A stretch of 64,000 nucleotides of DNA from Bradyrhizobium sp. CSA112. Lineage in GTDB: Bacteria > Pseudomonadota > Alphaproteobacteria > Rhizobiales > Xanthobacteraceae. Of the stretch, positions 7,992-17,600 are shown in pieces (position 1 is the stretch's first letter; each line of letters opens with the position of its first letter). Below the pieces are notes generated by a model. It worked only from the letters and a program-made list of their open reading frames with translations, made no database searches and was not told the DNA's origin. A program made the translations under genes and the position numbers. The stretch covers positions 124,001-188,000 of the forward strand of contig NZ_JAACFS010000011.1 of the NCBI RefSeq assembly GCF_029051645.1, read 5' to 3'.

Positions 7992-8456
7992 TCAGGCCGA
8001 TTTCTCGCGATGCCCGGTTGCATTTACCAGCAGCCGATCCAGCGACGCCGCGCCGGCACCGGCGATCGCGAGCCACATGAAGGCGGCGAAGTAGGTCGCT
8101 TCCTCGAACCCGAGCAGCGTCTCCAGGGAATCGACGTCGTCCCATTTCGCCGCCTTGATGGCAACGACCATGACCACCGCCAGCATCGCGGCCGGAATTC
8201 GCGTGAACAGGCCGAGGATCAGCATCGCACCGCCGAAAAATTCGACGCCCGCCACGAAGGGGGTGAGGATTTGGGGAAACGGAATGCCCCAGCCGACGAA
8301 GTTCTCGGTTACCTGCGCCAGATGATTGAGCTTGCCCCAGCCGGACAGCATGAAGGTATAGCCGACGATGATCCGCATGATCAGTGGCCCGGCCCAGGAA
8401 AAATACGATGCGATTTGTGCGGGGAACAGGATGAGAAGATTGACGAGGAAATACAT
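7992..8456 (-). CDS. DoxX-family membrane protein (BufD-like)
   Basis: The protein has 154 residues with four predicted membrane helices and the DoxX signatures RIIVGYTFMLSGWGKL and FFGGAMLILGLFTRIPAAML. DoxX proteins are often the fourth member (bufD) of bufferin-type operons, where they are linked to thiol or metal stress. Here the gene is in a separate unit about 2 kb from the precursors but with the same promoter pattern. The start at 8456 is preceded by AAGGGGG at ideal distance; an in-frame ATG at 8474 has no ribosome site. Confidence 0.85.
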   Translation of the reverse strand: MYFLVNLLILFPAQIASYFSWAGPLIMRIIVGYTFMLSGWGKLNHLAQVTENFVGWGIPFPQILTPFVAGVEFFGGAMLILGLFTRIPAAMLAVVMVVAIKAAKWDDVDSLETLLGFEEATYFAAFMWLAIAGAGAASLDRLLVNATGHREKSA

Positions 8457-8569
8457 GCAAAGCCCCCTTAACATTCTGGCGACGTGAAGCCGCGACCTGC
8501 GGCTCTTCTGTCCATCTCGCGCGGAAAACGTCGCGGCCGCGGTGGCGGCAATCTGGTCCTGTCAGGAGA

Positions 8570-8595
8570 TACGCAACAGCCGGCCCGCTTGTTAC
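8570..8595 (-). promoter_or_regulatory. Probable ECF sigma promoter of the doxX-DUF255 unit
   Basis: Minus strand: GTAACA at 8595-8590, a 16-base spacer, CGTA at 8573-8570. It begins six bases after the stop of the ccdA-like gene, so the doxX unit does not need read-through from ccdA. Predicted leader length is about 105 bases. Confidence 0.62.
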
Positions 8596-8601
8596 GGGGC
8601 C

Positions 8602-9333
8602 TTAGCCGAAACTTTGCAGTGCGGGGAAAGTCTCCAGCAGCCAAATGCTGACGCTGGTAACGGCGCCGGTCAGGAAGCCGATCCCGGTGATCACCATCAG
8701 GACGCCCATGGCACGCTCGACCTTGCCGAGGTGCCGCTTCATCCGCGCAAACAGCGAGGAGAACTGCTCGATCATGAAGGCTGCCAGCAGGAACGGGATA
8801 CCGAGCCCGGCGGAATAGACCGCGAGCAGGCCCGCGCCCTTGACGACGGTCGCTTCCGCCGCCGCGATCGACAGGATCGCCGCCAGAATGGGGCCGATGC
8901 AGGGGGTCCAGCCGAAGGCGAAGGCGAGCCCCATGGCATAGGCGCCCCAGAGGCCGACCGGTTTTGGCATCGGCATCCGGCCCTCGCGCATCAACAGGCC
9001 GATCCGGGTGAGGCCGAGGAAATGCAGGCCCATGATGATGATGACGATGCCGGCCAGGATCGAGAGCTCTGCCGACCATGCACGGATCAGGCCACCGATC
9101 AGGGAGGCGCTGGCGCCGAGCGCCACGAAGACCGTGGAAAATCCGAGCACGAACATCAGCGCGGACGCCATCACCGCGCGCTTGGAGGCCTGCGTCGGTC
9201 CGTCATTGGCGACATGCTCGATGGTCGCGCCGGTGAGATAGATCAGGTAGGGCGGCACCAGCGGCAGCACGCAGGGCGAGAGGAAGCTGACGAGACCGGC
9301 AATCAGGGCTGCCGGGATGGAAACATCGTGCAT
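8602..9333 (-). CDS. ccdA: CcdA-like cytochrome c biogenesis / thiol-disulfide membrane protein
   Basis: The protein has 243 residues with six predicted membrane helices. The two redox cysteines are in SFLSPCVLPLVPPYL (first helix) and FGWTPCIGPILA (fourth helix), as in the CcdA/DsbD core that carries electrons from cytoplasmic thioredoxin to periplasmic thiol proteins. The start MHDVSIPAALIAGL at 9333 fits family starts; the longer open frame upstream is not needed. It lies upstream of doxX and the secreted CHWC protein on the same strand. A chain CcdA to periplasmic thioredoxin-type partner is plausible. Confidence 0.85.
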   Translation of the reverse strand: MHDVSIPAALIAGLVSFLSPCVLPLVPPYLIYLTGATIEHVANDGPTQASKRAVMASALMFVLGFSTVFVALGASASLIGGLIRAWSAELSILAGIVIIIMGLHFLGLTRIGLLMREGRMPMPKPVGLWGAYAMGLAFAFGWTPCIGPILAAILSIAAAEATVVKGAGLLAVYSAGLGIPFLLAAFMIEQFSSLFARMKRHLGKVERAMGVLMVITGIGFLTGAVTSVSIWLLETFPALQSFG

Positions 9334-9532
9334 TGCATGACCTTCGAGAATTGCCGCAAGGCATAGCGCCCTCCTGGCTTGTACGGAACAGACAATCGGT
9401 AAGTTTCGTCGCCATTGCGGCTCAAGTTCGGTCACAGAGCCGTGTCCGGAGCGCCAAATCGGCCTCGCGGACGAAACGGACGCTGGTATGGTCGCGTAAG
9501 GCCGGTAACGGCCCCGCGAAACAGGACCCTGT

Positions 9533-11572
9533 ATGCGCCTTGGCATCCGCACCGCCATTTCCGCCCTCGTGCTGACGTCCATCGTCGTCAGCGCCGTCGG
9601 CGTGCATTTATTGTGGTGGCGCACCGCCCATCAGGTCAGCCAGACGCTCGCCAACACCATCAACGACCAGATCGTATCCGCGGTCGGCGATGAGCTGCAG
9701 TCGGTCACGACGGAGGCTCGGTCGTCCATGATGGCAGTCCGAACGCTGCTCGCCGAAAAAGTGTTCGAGCCGCGCGACGCCAGCAAACGCGAAGTGGTTT
9801 TCCGGTCGCAATTGCTGTCGCAGCCGACCATCTCCTGGGTGGCGTTCGGATGGCCGGACGGATCGTTCTTTGCCGGGCACAAGGCCGGCGATGGCGTCAT
9901 CGAAATGCTGGAGATCACCCCGGATCGCAAGATGCGAACCGACCGGTACGAATTCGTCGGCAACGATCTTCAGTTCAAGAACAACCATGTCGAGGACACA
10001 AAATATTCCGTCACCGATCAGGAATGGTTTCGCACCGCCATCGAAACGAACGATGAACTCTGGACGACCTTCACGACGCATCCCAAGGGCGAGCGGCTGG
10101 CGGCGGCCTTCGCAGCTCCCATCGATATCGACCAGAAGCCTGCCGGCGTCATCGCCATCATCATCGAACTGACGCGTGTCTCGAATTTCCTGTCGCAGCT
10201 CACCGTCGGAAAATCGGCCGGCGCCTTCATCCTTGAGCGCAATGGCAAGGTGGTTGCCGCGCCCGATCCGGACGCCAACGAGGCGGTGGCGCTAAAAACC
10301 GATCATCCGCTGTTTCCCATAGCTGTCGAGGCGATCCGGAACGCCAGCGCCTATGAACCCGGCGAAGGCGAGCCTTTCCACACCACCGTGACGCGAGACG
10401 GCAAGGGCTATCAGGCGGTGCTGACGCCGATCTCGTTTCCGGGCTGGTCGCTGGTGACGGTGGTGCCGGAATCGGAATTTCTCGGCCCGGTGCAGATGAC
10501 GATCCGGAATTTGCTGATCGGCCTTGCGGTCCTGATCGTTTTCGCTGGGCTGTTATCGGCATGGCTCGCTCAGCGCCTGATCGCAGCGCCGCTGATCAAG
10601 GTGGTCAACGAGATCAGGCATGTCGAGCGTTTTGACCTCGACAAGGTGCAGCGCTATCCGTCACGGCTGACCGAGATCGGGAATCTTTCCGGCGCCATCG
10701 GCGACATGGCGCAGGGGCTTGCCGCTTTCCGCAAATATATTCCGGCTGACCTGGTGAAGCGGCTGATCAGCGACGGCAACGGGGCGCGTCTTGGCGGCGC
10801 GGTGCGGCCGATGAGTGTGATGTTCATCGATCTCGCCGGCTTCACCGGCATGTCGGAGCGGCTCGGCGACCGCATCATTCCGCTGCTGTCGCGCTATTTC
10901 GACAGCGTCTCGGCGGAAATTCAGAACCACAACGGCACCATCGACAAATTCATCGGCGATGCCGTGATGGCGTTCTGGGGCGCGCCGGCGCCCAATCCCG
11001 ATCATGCCGTCGATTGCTGCCGCGCCGCGCTGGCGTGCCGGCGCGCCACGGAGCAGGCAAATCTAGTCGACGATCACGGCCAGCCGGTCAAAATTCGTAT
11101 CGGCATCAATTCCGGCGACATGCTGGTCGGCAATATCGGATCGGAAGTCCGGCTGAACTACACCGTGATCGGCGACGCCGTGAATATCGCGAGCCGGCTG
11201 GAGAGCACCAACAAGGTTTACGGCTCCACGATCATCATCGGCCCCGAAACGCGCCGGCTGGCGGGGAAAAGGATCATCGTTCGCGAACTCGACCGGCTGG
11301 CGGTCTATGGCCGCGCCGGCGGACTGCAGATCTACGAATTGCTTGATATGGCCGGTGATATCGGCGCGCCCGCCTGGGTGGCTTCATATGAGGCCGGGCT
11401 TGCCGCCTGGCGCGCTCGGGATTTCTCGGCTGCGATCGGCGCGTTCGAGAAAGTACTGGAGGCCCGCGAGCACGATGCAGCCTCATTGACGATGATCGAA
11501 CGCTGCCGGCAGCAGCTCGAACATCCCGCCGGTGAAGATTGGGACGGCACGACGATCGCGCGATCCAAGTAG
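9533..11572 (+). CDS. Membrane-bound class III adenylate cyclase with periplasmic sensor and HAMP
   Basis: The protein has 679 residues. An N-terminal membrane helix (about 7-27) is followed by a large periplasmic dCache-like region to about 320, with SVTDQEWFRTAI as a typical Cache stretch. A second helix lies at about 325-345, then a HAMP-type linker. The cyclase domain (about 425-600) has the metal-binding aspartates in MFIDLAGFTG and FIGDAVMAFWG, the purine-selecting Lys in TIDKFIGD, a Thr in NYTVIGDAVN, and the transition-state Asn/Arg in NIASRLES. Lys/Thr is a common adenylate-cyclase pairing in bacteria. The C-terminal tail has a short TPR-like segment. It converts ATP to cAMP in response to an extracellular ligand. 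Confidence 0.85.
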   Translation: MRLGIRTAISALVLTSIVVSAVGVHLLWWRTAHQVSQTLANTINDQIVSAVGDELQSVTTEARSSMMAVRTLLAEKVFEPRDASKREVVFRSQLLSQPTISWVAFGWPDGSFFAGHKAGDGVIEMLEITPDRKMRTDRYEFVGNDLQFKNNHVEDTKYSVTDQEWFRTAIETNDELWTTFTTHPKGERLAAAFAAPIDIDQKPAGVIAIIIELTRVSNFLSQLTVGKSAGAFILERNGKVVAAPDPDANEAVALKTDHPLFPIAVEAIRNASAYEPGEGEPFHTTVTRDGKGYQAVLTPISFPGWSLVTVVPESEFLGPVQMTIRNLLIGLAVLIVFAGLLSAWLAQRLIAAPLIKVVNEIRHVERFDLDKVQRYPSRLTEIGNLSGAIGDMAQGLAAFRKYIPADLVKRLISDGNGARLGGAVRPMSVMFIDLAGFTGMSERLGDRIIPLLSRYFDSVSAEIQNHNGTIDKFIGDAVMAFWGAPAPNPDHAVDCCRAALACRRATEQANLVDDHGQPVKIRIGINSGDMLVGNIGSEVRLNYTVIGDAVNIASRLESTNKVYGSTIIIGPETRRLAGKRIIVRELDRLAVYGRAGGLQIYELLDMAGDIGAPAWVASYEAGLAAWRARDFSAAIGAFEKVLEAREHDAASLTMIERCRQQLEHPAGEDWDGTTIARSK

Positions 11573-11666
11573 CCCGACGCGGCCTTGCGCGAGGCGGCGG
11601 CTTGGCCATAGATGGGCCGGCCTTGACGCCACGGGTCATGGCGATTGAACAGGGAAGCCGCCAGCG

Positions 11667-12644
11667 TTGAAAATCCTGCTGACTCATACGCCGCAGTCTC
11701 GCGCCCAGTATTACGGCGAGCATAGCCTTGAGGGGCTGCAAGCCATCGGGCAGGTAAAGCTGCATGAATTAAATGATGCGCTCGACGCCGCCGGCCTGAT
11801 CGAGGCCGCGCGCGACGTCGATATCATCGTGGCCGACCGCCTCACAGCGGGTCCGGGAGAGATCTTTCCGGCGCTGCCAAACTTGCGCGCCTTCGTCCGC
11901 TGCGCGGTCGATATCCGCAACATTGATGTCGACGCCGCCTCCGCCGCCGGCGTCCTGGTCACGCGGGCCGGGCCGGGCTTCGTCCAATCGGTCGCCGAAC
12001 TCGCGCTCGGCTTCATGATCGACCTGTCGCGCGGCGTTTCACGCGCGACGGCCGACTATCATGCCGCGCGCAAGCCGGAGATCGTCATGGGCCGGCAACT
12101 GGCCGGCAGCCGTCTCGGCATCATCGGCTATGGCAGCATCGGCCGCTACCTGGCTGAGATCGCGAAGGTGCTGGGCATGGAGGTCCTGGTCGCCGATCCT
12201 TATGCCGCCGTGAGCGATGCCGCGATCCGGCACGTGCCGCTCGACGATCTGCTGGCGCGCGCCGACTACGTCGTCTGTCTCGCTATCGCCAACGAGCAAA
12301 CCGAAAATCTGATCGGGCAGGCGGCGCTGGCGCGCATGCAGAGGCATGCCTTCTTCATCAACTTGTCGCGCGGCAACCTCGTCGATGAGGCCGCGTTGTC
12401 AGCGGCGCTCCGCGAAAACCGCATCGCCGGCGCCGCGATGGACGTCGGCCGCGCTCTGGACCAGATGCCGACGCCCGAGCTCGCAAAGCTCCCCAACGTC
12501 ATCGCCACGCCCCATATCGGCGGCCTGACGCCGCCGGCGATCGAGAGCCAGTCGCTGGAGACTGTGCGGCAGGTGGAGGCCATTATTGCGGGCGAGGTAC
12601 CGGTTGGTGCGGTGAATGGCGAGCAGTGGAAACGGCGGGCCTGA
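11667..12644 (+). CDS. D-2-hydroxyacid dehydrogenase (NAD-binding)
   Basis: The protein has 325 residues. The Rossmann NAD motif is GIIGYGSIGRYLAEIAK followed by the Asp of LVADPY, which predicts NAD rather than NADP. Catalytic residues of the family are seen: Arg in FINLSRGNLVDEAAL region and His in TPHIGGLTPPAIES. The N-terminal substrate domain carries VRCAVDIRNID. The start is TTG at 11667, with AGGGA about 11 bases upstream. Substrate is not predictable; close families include phosphoglycerate- and hydroxypyruvate-reductase-like enzymes. It stands alone, about 95 bases after the cyclase gene, with no clear partner. Confidence 0.82.
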   Translation: MKILLTHTPQSRAQYYGEHSLEGLQAIGQVKLHELNDALDAAGLIEAARDVDIIVADRLTAGPGEIFPALPNLRAFVRCAVDIRNIDVDAASAAGVLVTRAGPGFVQSVAELALGFMIDLSRGVSRATADYHAARKPEIVMGRQLAGSRLGIIGYGSIGRYLAEIAKVLGMEVLVADPYAAVSDAAIRHVPLDDLLARADYVVCLAIANEQTENLIGQAALARMQRHAFFINLSRGNLVDEAALSAALRENRIAGAAMDVGRALDQMPTPELAKLPNVIATPHIGGLTPPAIESQSLETVRQVEAIIAGEVPVGAVNGEQWKRRA

Positions 12645-12743
12645 TTCAAGTGCGGGCGATCGCGGCATTTCGCGCGATGCGTATAGCGCTCGCCGCGATC
12701 GAGTAACTACGGCTAACCACCGTCAGCCGTGAGTTGTCCGGTC

Positions 12744-13277
12744 TTAACCGAAACGATGAGCGCAACGCACCGGCTGGTATATTTCCTGGCTGCTGTCTGC
12801 GCCGCGCTCACGGTCGCGGTAGGAGCACAGTTCGTTAACAAGTCGGGCAAACTCCGATCCGGTATGGATGGAGTCACTGAAGGTCTCCAGCGCAGCAAGC
12901 GTTCTGAACGACCAGATCGTGCGATACAGCCCACTGTGCTTTTCGCTTGTCGCTGAAACTGCATAGGTGCCGCGGTAGTACACGCCCGTTGGCTGCTCGG
13001 CTACAATTTGTGCCTCCTTAGTGACCAGCCAGGTTTTGAAATCTTCGTGCTTGTTGAATGGAACGTCGTAACCCCATTCAATCACAAGCGCGCCCAACAG
13101 GACGCTGTCCGCAACGAGCTGGTCAGTGTCCGCGCCCGCACTATGCTTAAGGAGGTCGCAGAACGGGAAATAGCCGCCCGATCTCACCTCCGGCTCGATC
13201 GGCTTGACGGTCGGAGTGGTCAGCCGCTCACCGGCGATAAGGTCGGCGACGAGCCGTGTCGGATCGACGTTGCTCAT
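12744..13277 (-). CDS. Unknown protein of a radical SAM-PqqD cassette
   Basis: The protein has 177 residues, from MSNVDPTRLVADLIAGERLT. There is no signal peptide or membrane helix. Residues about 80-150 (FKTWLVTKEAQ, VYYRGTYAVSATSEKH, LYRTIWSFRTLAALETF) look like a ferredoxin-like alpha/beta-barrel (ABM-type) domain, a weak impression only. It has two Cys (FCDLL and LCSYR) plus one near the end, so it is not a cysteine-rich precursor. It follows the PqqD-like gene by 15 bases and is surely in the same operon. It may be a carrier, a partner enzyme or the modified substrate protein itself. Confidence 0.6.
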   Translation of the reverse strand: MSNVDPTRLVADLIAGERLTTPTVKPIEPEVRSGGYFPFCDLLKHSAGADTDQLVADSVLLGALVIEWGYDVPFNKHEDFKTWLVTKEAQIVAEQPTGVYYRGTYAVSATSEKHSGLYRTIWSFRTLAALETFSDSIHTGSEFARLVNELCSYRDRERGADSSQEIYQPVRCAHRFG

Positions 13278-13292
13278 TCAGTCCTCCTGCAA

Positions 13293-13601
13293 TCAATCTG
13301 TTACCTTCAACTCAATCAAGCCCTTGTCATGCAGATTTTTGATGCCAATCGAAAAGTGCCGATCGGCTTCGCGCTCGGACATCTGATCCGCCACGCTTTT
13401 TCGATACCTTTGCGAAGCGTGGTCGGGACTGCTGCCATCGCAGAGCTCAAATATGAGCCAAGCATTGAGGTTCAGCATGAAGAGCTTCGGCGGATTAGGC
13501 CGAAACACCACGCAACTCTTCATCTCTTCAACGGGGCGGACCCGGAGGTTTGGGGTGTGGCTGTAGCAGCCATTCGGGGAGGACACGCAAGTCGACTCCA
13601 T
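13293..13601 (-). CDS. PqqD-like RRE peptide-binding protein
   Basis: About 102 residues when started at the ATG at 13601. The PqqD pattern is clear: NLRVRPVEEMKSCVVFRPN, LFMLNLNAWLIFELCDGSS, then a helical end HFSIGIKNLHDKGLIELKV. Such RiPP recognition elements bind leader peptides and hand them to the partner enzyme. The start is uncertain: 13601 gives an unusual overlap of 74 bases with the radical SAM gene and has no clear ribosome site, but starting after the overlap (13523) would remove the first beta strand. A fusion derived from one longer protein is possible. Confidence 0.7.
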   Translation of the reverse strand: MESTCVSSPNGCYSHTPNLRVRPVEEMKSCVVFRPNPPKLFMLNLNAWLIFELCDGSSPDHASQRYRKSVADQMSEREADRHFSIGIKNLHDKGLIELKVTD

Positions 13602-14571
13602 GGTTGAGCGTTCGGTCAAATGGATCCGGCGCGTCCCACGCGCCATGAAATGCGTAAGCAGTAGAACGGCATCCACCGTGAGAGCCTTGACTCGATGAGC
13701 AGCTAGGGCAGGTCTCCTTAACCCGACCTGATCTCAACTCGCGGTACAGCGGATGCTCCCACGTCTCCATAAAGGAGACACTCTTGATATTTCCGTAGTC
13801 AACATATTCCCGGAGATAGGCGCATCCTATCGAGTCCCCGAATGCATTGACCGCGGCCATTTGCCAGCACGAGTTGCCGTCATTTGGATGCCATGACTGC
13901 ATCAGTTTCATGCCGGCAGGCAATCGCAGCGAGTCGAGCGCCGCATGCATTTCGTCGAGCGACAGGGAAAATTCATTCCAACGGTATTTAAAGCGACCAA
14001 GTGGATAGGGCCGCAAGACGCCGGCCGTCTTCACGCCGAGCCGGTGAGCCAAGTCAACGTAACCTTGCAGGTCATCGACGTTTTTGCGGTTAAGGATGGT
14101 GAGCAGTTGTGTTTCAATTCCTGCTTCCACCAAGTATGTGACGGCTTCGCAGGCGCGCGCATGGCTGCCCTGCGTGCCTGTAAAGTAGTCGTGCACCTCG
14201 GCATGTGGGCTAAGAATATCGACGAGCACGATGCCGACGCCGATCTCTTTAAGTCTGGCGGTGATATCGCGCGTTATGAGTGTGCCGTTGGTCCGAATCT
14301 CGGTGAAGAAACGGTTCGATGCGGAAGCGAGGAAGGGCAGGAAGTCCGGCCGATGAAAAGGTTCGCCTCCCTCAATGTAGAGATAAACCACGCCCAACTC
14401 GGCAATTTCACCGAGGAAGCTATTCCACTCCTCACTGCTCAACTCAGCCGACGCCTTTTCCGATGAACAATCGGCATAGCAATGCTGGCAGGAGAGATTG
14501 CAGGTCTCGGTGTAGCAAATCGTAAGCTTGAGCGGCTTCTGAAGCGCAAAGGGATTTTGTATCGGGGCCAT
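13528..14571 (-). CDS. Radical SAM/SPASM peptide-modifying enzyme (PqqE-like)
   Basis: The protein has 347 residues. The [4Fe-4S]-SAM cluster motif is CNLSCQHC near residue 25 (CxxxCxxC), with YIEGGEPFHRPDF as the SAM-binding GGEP motif. A cysteine-rich SPASM-type C-terminus follows: SCWQM, IGCAY, CPSCSSSQGSHGGCR and a final AFHGAWDAPDPF, which together can hold two auxiliary clusters. PqqE, MftC and related RiPP enzymes share this layout and use a PqqD-like partner, which is encoded next. No small precursor gene is visible beside it. Its codon use looks less GC-biased than that of the flanking housekeeping genes. Confidence 0.85.
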   Translation of the reverse strand: MAPIQNPFALQKPLKLTICYTETCNLSCQHCYADCSSEKASAELSSEEWNSFLGEIAELGVVYLYIEGGEPFHRPDFLPFLASASNRFFTEIRTNGTLITRDITARLKEIGVGIVLVDILSPHAEVHDYFTGTQGSHARACEAVTYLVEAGIETQLLTILNRKNVDDLQGYVDLAHRLGVKTAGVLRPYPLGRFKYRWNEFSLSLDEMHAALDSLRLPAGMKLMQSWHPNDGNSCWQMAAVNAFGDSIGCAYLREYVDYGNIKSVSFMETWEHPLYRELRSGRVKETCPSCSSSQGSHGGCRSTAYAFHGAWDAPDPFDRTLNHGVDLRVLPEWLLQPHPKPPGPPR

Positions 14572-14694
14572 GACGGCTGACCCTGTTTCTGCGAGGCGAT
14601 CCGATCGCGTCGTGGGCCTATCTCGCGCAAGCTTGGGATGCTAAGCTGGCATAAGATATATTAATTCGCAAGCCTTAAGCCTGCAGTCATCCAT

Positions 14695-17600
14695 ATGCAA
14701 TGCCCCAGTTGCGGTCGTTCGAACCCGGAAACAGCGCGCTTCTGCTCCCAATGTGGCGCGAGGCTGCATCTGGTCTGCGAGGCCTGTGGTTTCGAAAGCC
14801 CAGCCGGGTCTCGATTTTGTGGCGGGTGTGGTGCGCCACTTTCAGATCCCTTGGATGTTCAGCGCCTGGATCATTCCACATCAACGGGGACGCCTGGCAC
14901 TGCGAACAGTGATCAGCGTCCCGAGCGACGCCAGGTTACCGCGCTTTTCATTGATATGATCGGATCGACCGATCTGTCAGTTCAACTCGATGAGGAGGAG
15001 TTCAGGGATCTCATCTTCAGCTATCGCGACACCTGCGCGAACGCCGTACGACGCTTCGATGGCACCATTATTCGCTATATCGGAGATGGACTTCTTGTAT
15101 GTTTCGGTTTTCCTGTAGCGCATGAGGATGATCCCGTCAGAGCCGTGCGCGCAGCGCTGTCGCTTCTGAACGACATGCGTCAGCTCAACAGCCGGGAATC
15201 GTCTTCCAAGCCGCTGATCCACGTGCGCATGGGCATGCATACAGGCATCGTCATTGCAGGTGATTTGCGATCATCAGGAACGTTCGAGACGATGGGTATC
15301 CTCGGCGACACGCCCAATATTGCGTCCCGCCTGCAGCAAATGGCACCTCCGGATACATTGGTAATTTCCGAAACGACCGCTCGGCTCGTTGGCAACCTGT
15401 TCGAACTTCAAAGCCTTGGTTCGCACCAAATTCGCGGTACACAGGGAGCAGCCAACCTCTACCAGGTTATCGCCGAAAGGTTGGACTTCGGTCGTGATAC
15501 GCTGCGCGCTGTCCATCCGATGGTTGGGCGCGGTCAGGAGCTTGCCCTTCTGCAGGATCGCTTCACTCAGACGATCAATGGAGAGGGACAACTCGTCCTC
15601 ATTGCGGCTGAAGCTGGTGCGGGCAAGACACGCTTGGTACGCGAGTTCAAGGAAGCGCTTGCAGGCGCGAAAGTATCGTCCGTCACCTGCTATTGCTCCG
15701 CGTACAATCAGTCGAGTGCGCTGTACCCAATTATTGAGTTGATTCGCCGCGCGCTGAGACTGGATAGTCTCGGCACTGTCGAGGACAAGCTCGCAAGTAT
15801 TGCAGAGGCGTTTTCCGGATTGGAGTCCGTTACCCCCGATGCAGTTGAGCTGATAGCTGAACTCCTCGAACTGCCGGTGTCGTCATCGAAACGCGAGTTG
15901 GCCCCTTCTCAACGTCGCGAGCTCCTGCTTGATGTTCTCACGCACTGGCTGCTTAGACAATCTGAACAGCTACCTGTCCTGTTTACTGTTGAAGATCTTC
16001 ATTGGGCTGATGCTTCGACCAGCAGCCTGCTCGCCCGGCTAATTCAGCGAATTTCGGTTCGGAAGGTGATGGCAATCTTCACGTTCCGGCCGGAATTTAA
16101 GGCTGAGTGGATGCTGGAAGCGCAGGGGACGCGCCTTGGCCTTCGCCGACTCTCTCCGATTGAGGCTCGAACCCTGGTCAAGCAGACCGTCGGTGCCGCG
16201 ACCCTGCCGACTGATGTGATCGAGCTAATCGTCACAAAGACGGGTGGCATCCCGCTTTTCATCGAGGAACTGACCAAGACGGTGCTTGAGGGCAATGTGT
16301 CCGCGAGCAGCGAGGATGATCTGCGACTCGCATCTGCCGTGGACAGCATTCCCTCGACGCTGCGGGGTTCACTGGCTGCCCGGCTGGATCGTCTTAAGGT
16401 CGCGAAGCCCCTGGCGCAAATTGCTGCAACATTCGGGCGGGTTTTTGATGGGGAAGTTCTAAGTGCGGTCACCGGCGAGAGCGAGATGGAACTTCGCGAT
16501 CGACTGGCTGAGCTCCTGCGCGAGGACTTCCTGCAGCAGCACGGAATACTCGGCCAAGCCAAGTATTCGTTTCGGCACGCGCTCATTCAAGACGCCGCAT
16601 ACGACTCGCTACTGAAAAGCGAGCGTCAGGCACTTCATCGCAAGATTGCGGAGGTTCTGTCGAGCCGGTTTCCGGCCGTGGTCGCGGCGACGCCCGAAGT
16701 CGTTGCTCAGCATTACGCGGCCGCGAACCTCATTGAACCCGCCATATTGCATTGGGAAGCAGCGGGAAAAAAGGCTGCGGAGCGTTCGGCGAACGTGGAA
16801 GCCGCCAGTCACTTTGCGAGCGCACTGGCTGCACTGCGGCGCCTTCCTGATACAGTCGAGCGCGCGCGTCGCGAGCTCTCGCTGGAGATTGATCGGGGAT
16901 CGCAGCTTCTCGCCACAAAGGGTAATGCTGCACCCGAGGTCGAAACGGTATTTTCCCGCGCTTGCGAACTGAGTGAGCGGCTTGGGGAGCATCACATGCT
17001 CTTTCGAGCCCTCTACGGACTCATGATGTTCTGCATCGTTCGAGGTCAGCTTGAGAAGGCGAGGACGCTGGGCATGCGTCTGGTTGAACAAGCAGAACTG
17101 GCAAATGACCGCGATCTTCTGCTGCAGGCAAAGCGGCCGCTTGGGCTGACTCTTTTCTATCTTGGTCAATTCGCAGTTGCAAAAGCAACTCTTGAGGAGG
17201 CGCTCCGGCTATATGATCCGGACCGGCACCATCATCACCGTTTTGAGTATGGTTCGGATCCTGCTGTTCTAGCCCAATGCAATCTCGCGTGGACTGAGTG
17301 GTTTATGGGCTTGGCAGACAGCGCCGTTGCGGACAGCGCTCAGGCGATCGATAGAGCTGTTCAACTCGATCACCCCCACAGTCTTGGGTTTGCGTTGAGC
17401 TTCGAAGCTTCGATTCGACAGGCGCGAGGCGAGCCAGTCGAGGCCCTCGAAGCTGCCGAGCGAGCCATCAATGTTGGGCGTAAATATCGCTTTCCATATT
17501 GGAGTGCGTGGGGCCAAATGCTGCGGGGCTGGGCTGTCGGCAAACTCGGCGACTTGCGAGAAGGCGCTGCAGAAATCGAGCAGGGTCTTGCAGACTATCG

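Noticed and set aside
7903..8460. N-terminal extension of the DUF255 frame up to 8460
   Set aside because: It overlaps doxX out of frame; the signal peptide and ribosome site at 7902 mark the true start.
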